From Druceiella hillmani (Eukaryota > Arthropoda > Insecta > Lepidoptera > Hepialidae), in contig JAYKKI010000067.1 in the NCBI GenBank assembly GCA_039881145.1, positions 1,188,001 through 1,252,000 of the forward strand: a stretch of 64,000 bases of DNA, written 5' to 3'. The translations under genes and the position numbers were made by a program. Shown here one piece after another: positions 1 through 13,239 of the stretch. Position 1 is the first letter of the stretch. Every line of letters begins with the position of its first letter. The notes under the pieces were generated by a model. That model was not told the origin of the DNA. It did not search any database and saw nothing but the letters and a program-made list of their open reading frames with translations.

Positions 1-668
1 TTTGTGACATAATATGAGGTCGGTGGGTTTAGGAATAAGTTGGAACTGGGTCACACTTTTATTAGCGAAATTCGAGAATTGCTTCATTTTGGTGAAAGTT
101 TTGTCTGCCATTACTTCATACTCCTCGCTCCTCTTGTATTGATGGATGAAAGTCTAAGGCATATTCACAGCGACACATATACATACATGTAATATTATTC
201 TAATGTTATCTGTCGGACAATTTCTACGAGTACCTAATCGTTTTGTGTGTAAGCGCCTTAAATGACAGCGATTATCTGTGACATGTGTTATATTAATTAT
301 ATTTATGACACCATTTTTCCACCTTTGCAACTTATAATAATTATATAGGACAGAGACTGAGCTACTAAGCTAAATGCCATTTTGAAGCGTTCTATTATAC
401 AATTTTTAGTTTGAACACATACTTTTGTATGTGTTGTATTGTATATTCAAATTATATGACTCGAACGTGAATCCCTGATATATAAATTTCAAAAATACTT
501 AAATTAAATGAAACGAAAAAATACGCAGGTCAATGAGCTGGGCGTAAAGTCGAAGCTGGCACATCTGCAAATATAAGAAGATCAACCAAGACATAAAACA
601 AACACGTAAGCGACGTATAGAGAAGGTACAACAATCGACTACACAAGCATTCGGTATCATCGCCCAGC

Positions 669-692
669 ATATATATATATATATATATATAT
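669..692. repeat. (AT)n microsatellite
   Basis: Twelve uninterrupted AT units. The matching place in copy B (about 45,755) has only a few AT units, so the repeat grew or shrank after the duplication. Confidence 0.95.
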
Positions 693-2331
693 TAGAGTAA
701 TTAAAAAAGTATATTAGAGTAATCATAATGAATATTGTTAATGAAAACTTATTAATGGAAAGCTATGTAAAATATATGGTGTCACCGCTTATTTATGCTT
801 AGTGATTTAACATTATCTGCAGCCTGTTCTGACTAACTAATTTTGGAATTTATTAGTATTTAAGAAATTAATTAATAAATTTACAAGTCTAACTTTTGAT
901 ATAATCTTTAATAATTTATTGATTTAAGGTTATATAATAATTTACATTATGACCTTAATCAAATTATGTCTTAGGTACATTATATGATTTTACGAGCAAA
1001 TTTGTGCAGAATTAGAGAGTGATAGTTGAAACTTAAAAAAAAACAATTTAACGATATTAGTTACATGTATCCCAGAACAATACTATCCTTCATGCTTATT
1101 AGCCTCAATTAATATCATAAAGAAATTTTCTAATGGCAGGTTAAGGTGTAATTATAGAGCAAATATTAACAAATAAAATTATAACTAACCCATCAAACAA
1201 AGTTATTTTAAATTCAAAAATACACACACACTACTAATATCACCACACCACATGACATGGTAAAAAAAGGAGTAAGGGATAAACGACGATGTTAAGATTT
1301 TAACATAAATTTAGCCTGTTAATTACATAATTTGGTTGAATGAACGATGCCATAATAAAAACAATACTTTAGGTTGAGGGGTCAGGAGAATGTGATTGTC
1401 TCCAGAAAGCAATGTACAAAGTGCTTTGTCTCTGGGTCGAATATAATATGGAGTGCAAAAGTTATCTAGGATATTAAAAGAAAAAAGCAAAGACTTCTGG
1501 ACTGCGGATTCTGAATATCTAGCTGTAATATTTTAGAACAATTCATAGAGATAAAAATTTTGATAATCAATTCGGAAACAATTTTAATTCTATAATGAAG
1601 TTGTAGAAATGAAACATAGTTATATATGTTTAATCCAAAATTGTAAGACAAATATAAATTATGATTTGATGCAGGAAATATCTATATGATTATGTTTGGA
1701 AGTTTAATTTGTCGAAAATAATGTAAATACTAATTGAGACCTAAAAATCATGCGAAGCTCACAACTAAATAATTTCCATATGGATACTAATTAAAACCTC
1801 AATTTTTTAATGGAACTTTCTTATAGTAGAAGTAAACATGTTAAAGAGCCGTACTCATTCATTTTGATAAATCAGTGGTACTTTAATGAATACTTGACTA
1901 CACGTAAATGCAAAGTATATTAATAACTTTATTTGTAATACTTACGATATTAATTCTCCTAAAATAATCCGTAAAATTTATTTCAATTTTCCTTTCTAAA
2001 TAACAATTATGCTAACCTTTATACGCTGGTAGAAGGTTTAATTCAATACGACGACGGGACGAAGAAAGATATTACAACTTTAAAATCGAAGCTTTCCCCT
2101 GCATAAACATAAATGACTATAATCTAGGAATCCTAGCAAACTCGTAGCAGGTAAACTTACAAAAAAAAACAAACAAAGTTCGAATAAAATTTTCCGTGGA
2201 TGAAATCAATACTCAGAGATTCAGTCTAATATTATAGTCCCTAAGCGATGACCACAATTTCGCAGAAGTATTTGTCAAGTAGAGAGAACTCTCGTTGATG
2301 ATGTTTACCAATATTTCTCCACCTCTTCCCA

Positions 2332-2352
2332 TCTCTCTCTCTCTCTCTCTCT
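2332..2352. repeat. (TC)n microsatellite
   Basis: About ten TC units. Copy B lacks the run at the corresponding place near 47,195. Confidence 0.93.
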
Positions 2353-3797
2353 TTCGGAATACAGGGCGAATTCAGTGACTCAGGATCAGAAACTTTGCAT
2401 GAAGTATTTTTTACATTCATGCAAAGTTCTATGAATAACTTGACAGTACGTAATCACACTTGACAGTACAAAAAATATAAGACGAAAATAACTGATAATA
2501 TTTGTTTTTATTTTTATTGACAAATAGTTTATTTTGTCAGCAACAAAATACTTTTATATTTTTAATATTTTCTGGATTATAATAATATTTAAACATATCG
2601 TAATCATATACAGAGAGTCCATAAAAAAGGGAAAACCCTGAAAAGCCAGTACTTATAATAAACTTTTATTTCTGTGAAAGGGGTGTTTAAAAATAAATAT
2701 AAAAATAAATATCTGATTAATGTGCATCGTAGTTTTCGAGTTAAGGATATTTATTAATGATGTTTGATTGTCGTAAATTGAATGTAATTTTTTTTATAAT
2801 ATTTATATCAAAAATAATATTGCGTTTTAAAACTCACGACAAAATACTTCAAATTATTACGTAAGTAAGATAGCGCAATCCTATAAAATGAATGCCGTAA
2901 ACAATATTTGACAGTCGCCATAGAATGACGAATTATTTGAAAAAGAAACACGTCTCTTTTTTTAATTCCTTGTTTGTTTTTGGCGTTGTGACGTCATGAA
3001 ATTTACATATCCCATGACTTAATGTCTTAGCGCGAAACTTGGAATGCAATGAAAGCCATTTTTTTTCAACTAAGATGCTTTTTTTTTGAAAATATCAAAA
3101 TTTTTTGTTTATTAGACACATTTCCATAATTTCAGACATATTTTCAAAAATATATGTCATCAAAAATAATATTGCTTTAAAAATGGCGTCGTGTAATATT
3201 GTTTTTTTGTATGAAAATTAAATAAACCTCTTAAATATTTGATTTTAGAGACTTTTAAGGTAAATAGTGCTGCCGCCATGTCGCATTAAAATTCTTGAAA
3301 ACTTCGACTCGTACCGTATCGAATTTGTCAAGAATTAAAAGTTGAATTAGTTGTTAAGTTATAAATAAAAACCTGGTAGAACTCCCACTGTGAGTGTTCT
3401 GTTCACAAGTAGGCATATCTAATAAGAAGAGTAATTTCAACATAAATTTATTAATTAACACATCTTTCACAAGATGTTGAAATCCTGATAAGTCACCGTT
3501 TTAAATTTTTCAAATGTTTGTGAAATTTTTTTCACATACCGTTTATAGAAAAATGTTTTGAACCTATGGTAGGTTCAAATACAATATGTTATAAAAATAT
3601 TGGAATCGTTTAAAACTCAATACCGTCATTGACCATGAATAATTAATATACGGACTTAACTTTAAAATGTTAAACGTTCCCTATTCACTTATTTCTTTTA
3701 GTATAAAAGATAAAAAAATTATCCGGTAGATAAGTGGTGGATGGATGCGTTGATATATGGTACTACTCGAAATGGACATAGGATTTTTTGACCTAAT

Positions 3798-3908
3798 TTA
3801 TCCAGCAGTAGAGGACAAGACCTTTATCAACCGCGTGACCTCTCATGACAATGTGTCAGTAGGTAATTAACTTCGGCTATTATCGTGTGCCGCACGTGGA
3901 AGAAAAAT
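3798..3908. other. Well-conserved non-coding block, A side
   Basis: This aligns without gaps to about 48,655-48,768 at about 85% identity by hand count, against a lower background. It includes an identical stretch CCGCGTGACCTCTCATGA and another ending GTGGAAGAAAAATG. The short open reading frame that begins just downstream (3,922) is not preserved in copy B, so conservation here is not explained by that frame. Function unknown. Confidence 0.7.
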
Positions 3909-6879
3909 GGATAGGTAGATAATGGTCGTTGACGTAAATGTGACGTCGTCTCTTCATGTGACATTTTCATTTGTGTTCGCATTTCGCATTGCTCTTTTAA
4001 AAATTAAAACAAAAAAGATCGTATTAGAATATTCATACGGTGTTATCTGTATGTGTCTATATCTTTTGAAATTCTTGATACAAGATAACCAAAATAATTT
4101 TAATTAAAAATTCTAATCACTACCAGAATATAGATTATTTTCCACATATTTCAAACCAATGTTAAATGAGTAGAGCATGATATATTAGCTTTCAAGCTAT
4201 ATTTTTTGCTAATTGGGCTTAAAATTAAAAAGCTTAAAACACAATCACATTTTAAAAAGCCTTTTCAATGGTAATTCATTAGATGGGATGCGTACAACAA
4301 ATTTGTTTGGTCCCATTTTACATATAAGTGAAATTATATTATAGATTTTGTTTAATATTTCGAGAACTTTACATGAAGCCTATATTTGCAAATTTGTATT
4401 TACATACAAAGTCTTTAAACATTTTTAAGCTGTAAAAAAGTAAGGATAGACGTAACGAAAATACAAGGGTTGTTTCCTTTCATCAGGGAACACTAAACTT
4501 CTGCTGCAGTTTCTTCAATCGGAAAATTTTCCAAGAGATTTTTGAGTCAAAAACTTTACATGAAATTTTACCGAAATAATTATTCAGGGCCTGTTAGTGA
4601 AGCTCCTGTATGCACGAAATATTGAAATTAATATATTCTTAAGTAAGAAGCACTTGAACATGTCATGTAAATACGTACAGACCTATTTTAATCAGTCCGA
4701 GGGATTGTCTATTCTAGAAATATAAAATATGTTGATTTGACTTAATCACCCCATCTCTTTTCTTAGCTTGGAATATTTTCAACAATAAGTTTGCTGTTGC
4801 ATTAGTAAGGTGTACGGAAGTCGACAAAATATTATCAACAAATTGGCCTGTTATTGTTAATCGTACTCAATACGGAGGGTCGTACGTATCACGTGCAATG
4901 CAGGTTGGTGCTATTCATAATATGGAGATCGATTTTTGCATTCAGTCTTCTATCGATTATATCGATTCACTACATCATAAAGTTTTACTTCACTGAGATT
5001 TTGCAGAATTGTGCAGTGAAGAAACATTTTATGACACATTACAGTGTGTTTAAAAGTATATTTTGTAGAGAGAGGACAACATAAAAGGTTGAAAACTTAG
5101 ATATTTGTTACTCAATATTTTGGTAAACGTATGGGTAGCGGGATACTCGCGCTTCGTTTTTATGGATATCTTAAATCCTTTCCATTTTTAAAGGTTTGGT
5201 ACCTTAAAAGAAAAAAAGTACAGAACTCTTGCAAGGTTATTCATATGTTAGTCCGTCTGTTATCATTCTCATATATATTAGAAGGAAAAATATAAAAAAA
5301 TTACATAGGAATGAAGCATAGTAACGCGCATATATCCCAATAATTTACATTTTGAAAATTATATTGTACTACGGCCGCGGTCTCCTCGCATGCGAAGCAA
5401 TAAAACAAGGGAGCAAAATGGAGCATATTGCGCGATTACTCGCACACTCAGGTCTTATGGCAACGGTTAATGATGCGCAACGCTCTTATCGTAATATTAT
5501 CGACAAGCCACATACGAAATAAAGTGAAATAATATAATTTAAATATCTTTGATATTCGTATACATATAAACAAAGTTTTAAGTAGGTAATAATAATAATT
5601 ATAACACATAAATAAGAACAAAATTATATACATTTTACAAAATATTAGGCTAAGTAAACATTAAAGACTAAATCATTAATTCACTATAACAAGAGTGGTG
5701 ATAACTATTTACTATGAACTAATTAATTATTACTTTTCACTGCTAATACAATCCATGGTGTGGGAGCTTGCGTGAAAGTGAATTTATTTCATCAGGCTAT
5801 TGCTAATATCTTAATGACCTACAAGCCGAAGATTTCAGAAAGTCATACATAACAAACAAAAAATAATAGTGATATTTGTAAATAATTCATATATTTCTAT
5901 GCCTTTAAAAAAGAAAACGATTATAAGGTGAACATCATCATTATTATAGTACATACATCTGTAAATAATAATATTACATTCTCTTAATTTTTATATGATA
6001 TACGTGTATATCGTAAGGAATTGTCGTAGAACGATTTCTACATTTACTTCACGGGTTCCATTTTAAACGTAACGAATTGTTGATTTATTATGGAACAATA
6101 TTCATGAGACACCGAATGTAATTACGCATCGATTTTTTTAATTATATAGCGTCCTGCCTTTAGCTTAACGTAAGTCAAGATATATTTTATGGTGGCTTAT
6201 AGGCGGCGCTCTTGTGGAATTAAAATGAATTGCAGCAAGTCTTTGCCAATTTGATGAGAACTAACAATTTTTCTCTTCTGATCCCCTTTAAGAGATTAAG
6301 TTTCTATTCCTTATAGCTTAGCGGAGAATTTATACTGTGCTTTAAATTGCTATTGCGAACATATCAACGGATTCTTGGTAAAATAATATATAAATATACT
6401 AAGACGTGAAAGAAAAATATTCCAACTTAAAAGCTAAAGCCGCTTTATGCACAAAGGTATACATACTCGTAGAATGTTAGCGAATTCGTAACAAGTAAAT
6501 CGTAAGCGTTTACCAACCAAGGCTATAATACAAAATTATGTTGCGAAGAATAAAGCCAACAACCGACGGTAGATTTACGGCTGGAGTTTGCTAGCAAATA
6601 CAAATATTCGGTTTGGGAGAATTCTCATTAATTCGTTGCTGTTTACCAGCTTTTGTGCACAACTTGCTGTATACTCGTACATTGGTGGTTTTATCTTCTC
6701 ACGGTATTTATTTGAATTAAAATGACAGAATACGGTTAGTTTCAAACACGACGTTCTATGAAAAGCTTAATAATACACAAAAGTATAATGCATTTATTTC
6801 GTGGACGATTATTCATTAGAACTTACTGCCATTAATAATGTATTTTCTTTAATTCTCTACTACATTGATAAGAGAAAAA

Positions 6880-7190
6880 GATTTTCAAATATCAGAAATG
6901 GGATCAACTTTAAAATTTATTTATTGTTTATTAAAATAGCTTACGTGACACTCCATGTGTGGTTTCATCTGGTGGAACCATTACGAGCATTTGGTGCACT
7001 CTTCCTTGGACCTCTATTGTAATTTATCTCCATCATTTATTAATTTTCTTTATTTTTGTCTTAAAAATATCAGAAATGTAACCAAATAGCAAGTTTAAAA
7101 TTTATTTACTGTTTAACAAAATAGGCTTCCTGATACTCTATGCGGAGGGAAGCAGTTGGTACGGTCTTCTTTGGATCTCTTTTCTCCAGC
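6880..7190 (+). repeat. Local degenerate tandem duplication
   Basis: About 6,880-7,020 and 7,065-7,190 share a sequence order: ATATCAGAAATG, then TTTAAAATTTATTTA, a run ending AAAATAG, and later CTTCTTTGGATCTCT-like bases. The unit is about 185 bases. It overlaps the 3' side of the mariner relic on the other strand, so the duplication may involve the element's end. Confidence 0.55.
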
Positions 7191-7430
7191 CTTTCGAAGG
7201 CAGTCACTGCTTCTGTTTTCTATCCGGGAATCGTATTCCATGTAGTTTGTCTTTTATTTTTGTAAATGACAAGAAATGACATGGTGCGGGGTTGATGCTG
7301 TACGGTGGACAACATAAAATTTCCCTACCAAACGTATTCAAATATCCGGTCGTTCATCTGGCTGAGTGTATAGAAGTGTTGTCGTGATGCTGAAAGTTTC
7401 TTTTGCGAAGATTTTTCTCATGAATTTTTT
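6900..7430 (-). pseudogene. Decayed mariner transposase, C-terminal part
   Basis: Reading the minus strand from about 7,415 down to 7,150 gives recognisable mariner transposase pieces in order. These are FQHHDNTSIHSA (the HHDNA-type motif holding the second catalytic aspartate), a segment ending FGREIL, PPYSINPAPCHF (corresponding to the usual PPYSPDLAPCDF, with the third catalytic aspartate changed to histidine), then KIKDKLHGIRFPD. Stop codons interrupt it after HSAR and after the KIKDKLHG stretch. The N-terminal part and terminal inverted repeats were not identified. Family knowledge: mariner transposases are about 345 residues and use a DD34D triad. This relic cannot be active. It lies in the A-only segment, so it has no partner in copy B. 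Confidence 0.82.
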
Positions 7431-7684
7431 TCAAAACAATAGGTAAACAATAGCTGGTATATTAGTTTATGGTATATATGCAATTTTCTGAGGTCAGTTC
7501 AAATAACAAAGCAACCATCTTTTTTCTAACATTTTGTCCTTTTTTAAACCTTGTAGACGATTCTTGAGAAGAAAATACTGACTGCGCAGACTGTCTCTTA
7601 TTTTCAGGATGGTAATAGTATGTTCAACATACGTCATCTACGAGGATGTCGAATGCAGTATTTGAGCAACCTTCATCGCAGTCA

Positions 7685-7737
7685 GTAATCCACGTCAGGA
7701 GACCTATCCGCGGGATAGGTATCCTGAAATGGATTAC
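7685..7737. repeat. Imperfect palindrome (hairpin)
   Basis: Arms of 25 bases around a GCG loop: the outer 8 bp (GTAATCCA with TGGATTAC), a 2x2 internal mismatch, 6 bp, one mismatch, and an inner 8 bp (ACCTATCC with GGATAGGT). It sits just beyond the decayed mariner coding part. It may be the remnant of a foldback element; a transcribed structure is possible but unsupported. Confidence 0.85.
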
Positions 7738-8423
7738 CGTCAAATTGTCGGGCTCTCGTAAACATTCGTCGGAATAATTTATACCAATACCTAATGTTAC
7801 CCAAGTTAGCCATAATATACACCCTTGGCAATCTTTATCATAAACTATATTCTGTTTTTCCTACTAATGTTTTTCTTACTAGTTCTAAAACTTTCAGTGC
7901 TACCCTGGGATTTTAATTTGTCGTCGATAAAATGGAACGCCAAGATTATAAATATTTTGTTGGTTGAATGGTTGCATATCGATAAAGCATTATGCTCCTT
8001 GTGAGCGAGGACTCAGTTATACAATGGACTTTAATATTTCTTTTACATAGATATATTTTCCTCTAAAGAAGTTGCCATTCCAGTAATTGCAATTTATTAA
8101 TTAATCATTTAAACTCAATGGCATATAAACAGTATATTGAAAATTCTACTCAAAGAATTATTTTTAGGAATATTTCACGTGGGCAGAAAAATATTAGCTT
8201 CCTGTTCACATAAAATATCGTGAAATCAAGTCAGGAAATTCATATTTTATAAGTATTTTAAATACACTATCTAAACAAATCTAGAAATCCACTCGAATGA
8301 AGTCGCAGGTACAGGTAGTTTAATTTCATTATTTTACTTCTAGAACTTTTTCTGTCAAATGCAAGAGTTTCCTAGTGAAACTGGTATTTTAAAACTCATT
8401 CAGTCACTTCACCACAAACTTAT

Positions 8424-8492
8424 TATATTTTTATTGACCGCTTTCCTGTAACTGAAGTGTTATATCTAGAGTTTGGCGTAGATGTTTTTATA
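8424..8492 (+). repeat. 69-bp dispersed direct repeat, first copy
   Basis: This matches 9,569-9,637 with about three differences, 1.15 kb away in the same orientation. Shared words include CTTTCCTGTAACTGAA and TCTAGAGTTTGGCGTAGATG. It is non-coding and lies in the A-only segment. Confidence 0.9.
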
Positions 8493-9568
8493 TTTTTCTA
8501 CATATCATCATTTACGTAATTGAAAGTATTTTTAATGTTTTGCATAATATCTAGTCACATTTAAAGTTGCGAAAATAATAATTTCTAAGAAAATTTATTG
8601 ACACACACTTTTCTACTTTTCACATTTCGTACCCGAAGGCTGTAACGTCTAATATTGTGTCAGTCGTCGTTCTGGTCGTCTATTTGTCAGTTTTTTACGA
8701 GCTTCTAATTCAATAAATAATAACAAAATACGAACTTAAATTGCAACCTAAAATGAAACAATGAAAATAAAGTAGAAGCTTGAAATTCATTTACAATATG
8801 TACTTCTACTATTAACTAGAATATATAAAATGACTTGAATTGTTTTTCAAGGAGCGTCGCATAGATGTGAAGAGGAAGACAATATTTTTCTGCCTTGGCA
8901 CGTAGGGGTTGCTAAAAAGAATTCTTTGAGTAGTCATTCCTTCAATGTAGAGCAACGATTTAATGGACTAAAAAAATTGCCATTTTCTTATCCACGTTGT
9001 TGAAGTATTCATTTCAGAAACGCCATCACGTAAGAGACTGTGATTATACTCCAATATTATTTATATCCTGTATATTTAATGACCAATTTATTAATAAAAA
9101 ATGTAACAATAATATATCATTAGGGAAACCTATAAGTATCTTAAAGAAGGCCATGGCATGTTTACGCCTGTGAATATGTATGTATAATATGAAGTGTTAT
9201 AGATAAATTTGAAATAACTTAGTTTTTAATTACGATGTTCGTTTATGTATTCGATTATTAAAATAAATAAATTTAAAAAAAAAATTCTGTCTTTACGAAC
9301 GGATTAAACTCGATCTACTGAAGCTATAGGTATGAATTTTTCATATGTTATAGTCCTGGGGCTAATTTGTTTCATCTCGTCATCTCTCGGATAGTTCCGG
9401 ATTTGTTACGATGTCGATATCAGTTTCTTTGAAATATGTCTACGTACACTTCCTTTTTGAAGCTGTGGTACTTATAGACAAGCGTTGTGTAGACTACACT
9501 GTATGAATAAAGGCTATAAAATATGTCTTCAAATGCAGTGAAATCTATAAATATTCCAGCATTTATAC

Positions 9569-9637
9569 TATATTTTTATTGGCCGCTTTCCTGTAACTGA
9601 AATGTTATATCTAGAGTTTGGCGTAGATGTTTTTATA
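9569..9637 (+). repeat. 69-bp dispersed direct repeat, second copy
   Basis: Partner of 8,424-8,492, about 95% identical, implying a fairly recent local duplication or two insertions of the same small element. Confidence 0.9.
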
Positions 9638-9890
9638 GGAATGTTTACGGTGTATTTTAAAAAGATTTCGTCTACGTTAATTCAATTAATTATAAGGAAC
9701 CTTCTACTCCATAACATAATTCCTAAATTGATTTTTATTTACCCGTTACACTTGTTGTAGATTTATATTGTCGTAAAAGGATGCAAATATGATTATAAGT
9801 TATGATTTGAAAATTAACAATAAGTATTTTTTGTAAAATATATGATAAACTTGCACCTATGCTCGGCTTTCTTTGCGTTTGTTTGAACTG

Positions 9891-9895
<5 letters not shown>

Positions 9896-9942
<47 letters not shown>
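9896..9942. repeat. (AT)n microsatellite
   Basis: About 23 uninterrupted AT units inside the A-only segment. Confidence 0.95.
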
Positions 9943-9943
<1 letters not shown>

Positions 9944-10977
9944 GTATCGCATAGAATATATTTATTATCTCTACAAGTAATTCTGTGCATGAAAATGCGT
10001 ATTTAAAGATTTTTTAGTAGAAAAAAATTTTATTTTTTTTCGTTGGATTCGCAATTTGCCGGACAATTTTATTTCATAATCCGTTGAGAGCTTTTGCATA
10101 GTTCCCTAACATTGTCTGATCAGTTTGATACACGGAATCACCTGTTTGAACTCACGTCCTTTGTAACACCTGTATTTATCTTGAATTTTGGTATCCCAAT
10201 ATTTTATATCGAGAAATTTTGATGTAGAATTTATTGGTTATTATTGATTTAACTTGTGATTGACCTGAGCCTTATATTTTCCATATATTTTCTAGAAAAT
10301 TTTTCCTAACTTCTGACAACATATTTTGTAACAGCTGCATATATATATTTTTAGTTATAACTACTTTAAAATTCGTGTATTTTTGTTTCTTATAGACATT
10401 GAGTACTTTAATAAAATTAACCCCAAATGTTGTTTCGTATCTTCATAATATACTAAAGTCCCTTCAAGTTGTAAAGAAATTTAATATGGTATTAGATTTA
10501 AAAAATTACATCTAAATTGGCATTATCCATTTCAATTGCAAGTATTGGATAACCATCATTAGCCCATGTTCATTCGTGTGTATTCCTGTTTTTATGTGTG
10601 ATTTGGATGCATCACATCTCGAAAGTGTGTAGCATGTGCTACGTTGAAATTAAATTAGTTTCCATTTTTTATATTTATAATAACGCATTATCAAGTTGCA
10701 TTTCCTAATTTATTATAATAAATTACTACATTTTGCCAGCAATTTTTCTCGAATATATTTTTTCTTCTTATTTTTGCCGTTGAGTTTTAAAGCAAGCTTG
10801 ATTAAAGTAACAAAATTTAAAAACTTTGAGTGAAGGATGTTGAAATAAAGAGAAGAAGGAGGGAGAAGAACCCTTCCTTCTGGTGTAAACTTAACTTTAC
10901 AAAGATATGTACTCTGCTGAAAAAAGTCCTTTTTTATTTTCATATTTTATTCGATGAAAACACCATGCCCTATAATA

Positions 10978-11230
10978 ATTTAAACCCAACCTAATCTAAC
11001 TTAAATTACTCATACCCACTTTAACCTAACCCAATTTAACCCAACCTAACCTATTCTAACCCAATACCAACTAAGCCAAATTGACCTAATCTAACCTAAT
11101 TTAACTCAACTCAACGTAATTTAATTTACTTAATCCGATTCAATCCATTCTAACCCGATATAACCTAACCAAAATTAATCTGATTTAACCATATCATATT
11201 TCACTTAACCTAGCCTAACCTTTAATTTCT
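10978..11230. repeat. Degenerate CCTAA/TTAACC telomere-like tract
   Basis: About 250 bases dominated by words such as CCTAACC, CTAATCTAACC, TTAACCCAACC and ACCTAACCT on the plus strand. The ancestral arthropod telomere repeat is TTAGG (CCTAA on this strand); here the period drifts between 5 and 10 bases and no long pure run remains. It could be an interstitial telomeric relic or an unrelated simple-repeat family that happens to resemble it. There is no counterpart in copy B. Confidence 0.7.
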
Positions 11231-11284
11231 TTACTCAAAATTATGCACCTTGACAGTGGAAAGTAACACTTGGTGATGTTGGAA

Positions 11285-11565
11285 TAACTACCAACCACCT
11301 TCTATCCACATCTTGCCCTCCACGAATTGAGGTAGCATATTTCTGAATACAACCCAAAATAACGTATTACCTAACTTTAATAACGTTTGCATGTCAAAAC
11401 TATCATTTTGGTGATTGTGATTTTGTGATTGTGACATAACTACCAACCACCCTCCCTCTAGTTCTCTTCCTACGAATTGAGGTAGCACATTTCTTAATCA
11501 AACCCAAAACAACGTATTTCTTAGCTTCAATAATGTTTGCATCTCAAAACTATCATAGACTGATA
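11285..11565 (+). repeat. Two-copy tandem repeat, period 152 bp
   Basis: Copies start at 11,285 and 11,437, each with TAACTACCAACCACC, then CGAATTGAGGTAGCA, AACCCAAAA, TAATGTTTGCAT-like bases and CAAAACTATCAT. The 66-codon minus-strand frame across it is just the repeat translated twice and is not a gene. It directly follows the telomere-like tract. Confidence 0.85.
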
Positions 11566-13237
11566 TAAAGTTATCCTATAAATATTGAAGTTTAAGCCGA
11601 ATCACTGCAATAATTCGGACCAATGTTATTCTTCCGTTTAAATACAAATGCTCGGTCTGATAATGAAATTTCAAAATCTTTAGAAAATATTTAACCAAGA
11701 AAAGTATTTTAAACTTTAATCTATATTTTAATTTTTATATCAGTGAAAGTTAAATTTGATTTGTTTAACAATTTTTAAGCTACCCTTAAACATACGGACT
11801 AATAGGCGAATAAAGAATTGGCAGACACAAAAAATCTCTACTCGAAAACTTTTGAAAGAGAAAAAAAAAATCACCCAAAAGATTATATGAATGAAATTTC
11901 AGTTCAATTCTTTCAGTAAATTTTGCTTGATATTCGAAAAAAATGGACAGAAAAAAACAAAAATTCTAACATAAATGTATAAAGATTTAAAATAATCTGT
12001 AATATGTATCCCAATCCTATAATTTTGAAACGATATTAAAATATAAAAAATAAACAATTGTAAATTTTGCTCGTATACTACAGATTTTGTACACAATCAT
12101 GGTTGTCACCTGCCCGAGGGCGCGTTCACTTGCTTTTTGCGACCTTATGTTAATAAATAGAATGACTGTCCGCTAGTTTTTACCTTTAATTAAATACCGC
12201 TTTTTTCACACTCCCGCGTGTTTTTGATTTGTTCCTCTAACTTCTCAATTACATATATTTATTAGAGTATTGCTATCTTGTATCTTTCCGTCTTTGGTTA
12301 TTAAATGCTGTCCTTTTAAAAACACAGCAAGCTTTAAATATTGAATGTAACATTAAGCATGTACATACGTCTTGTTATTTCTCTTATATTCGTGCACACA
12401 AATGTTGTATACATGTAAAACAACTACTACCCAAGAATAGATAACGGAATGTTTTAAAAAAACACGAAACATAAATTTACGCATTCATTTTATTCCCTTT
12501 AATTAATATTTGGAGCTTTTTACTTTTACTTCTATCTCATAAGGCAAAACTTAATACATTGCAATTAAGGTTTTTGCGAAACAATGTATTCAGTAGTGCA
12601 TTTTATAATATTAATGTTAAATATAAAATAAATTGCCTCAAAAGTTATTTTATTTAAGCTTTTGAGTTTTAAAACCTTTTGATTAAGAAGGAGGACTATG
12701 AAAACGAGATAAAGGGAGCGAATTAAAAGAGGGTTGATCAGAGGATAATCATAAAGTTTTAATGAATGTTTTCTTTTTAAAAAGTCCTAATTTAACTTAA
12801 TCATTTTATGTATATAGCAAATACTGACGGACGACGTATGTAGAATGAAGATAGAATAAATTGGATGAGTATACAATAATAATAGTCGGTGTTTATAATG
12901 AAAGTTATAGGGTTTTACAGTATTATAGTTTTCAAATAGTCTAGTTGGTAAACCTATATTCTATCTACCACTAGTCTTTTTATAATGGAGTTATATGCAA
13001 TTTGCTTACTAATTTAAGCTCGTCAACGGAAATGTTTTTATAACTGTTTTATTCTGCTTCATAAATTTGAGAGATCTTTTAAAACTTTACGTTTTTAAAA
13101 CTTTTAAAAAGTCCTTCAGGGCGTGGGGCTCGACTCTCACAGGGTTTCTGAATTAATTAAAATTATGTTGGGATTTCAATCAGTGCGTATATACACGGCG
13201 TTCTGTTTACTATTTGATTTCTAATTTAATTACATTT

Positions 13238-13239
13238 TA
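13238..13239. other. Empty target site for the Tc1/mariner insertion in copy B
   Basis: Copy A reads ATTACATTTTAC here where copy B reads ATTGCATTCTA, then the 1.3-kb element, then TACTTG. Flanking homology resumes on both sides (CCTTGAGAATTA downstream). The TA is the expected target dinucleotide, so A keeps the unoccupied site. Confidence 0.72.

Larger units (their letters stand above)
6660..12538. other. Segment present only in copy A
   Basis: Homology with copy B stops after about 6,660 (B about 50,165) and resumes at about 12,538 (B about 50,477). The 5.9 kb between holds a mariner relic, a strong hairpin at 7,685-7,737, a dispersed 69-bp direct repeat, an (AT)n run, telomere-like degenerate repeats and a 152-bp tandem repeat. 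The rest (about 7,760-8,420, 8,500-9,560, 9,950-10,970 and 11,570-12,538) is AT-rich DNA in which I see nothing recognisable. It may be an insertion in A or a deletion in B; the short unmatched B stretch leaves either open. Confidence 0.7.

Noticed and set aside
3922..4107. 61-codon plus-strand frame beside a conserved block
   Set aside because: The matching DNA in B (about 48,780-48,920) does not keep the frame and the alignment decays there.
11288..11488. 66-codon frame containing a repeated MLPQFV motif
   Set aside because: It is the 152-bp tandem repeat translated twice, not a protein repeat.
13119..13145. GGGGCTCGACTCTCAC, like the T-arm of a tRNA (also in B near 51,095)
   Set aside because: No acceptor, D or anticodon arms can be built around it in either copy.
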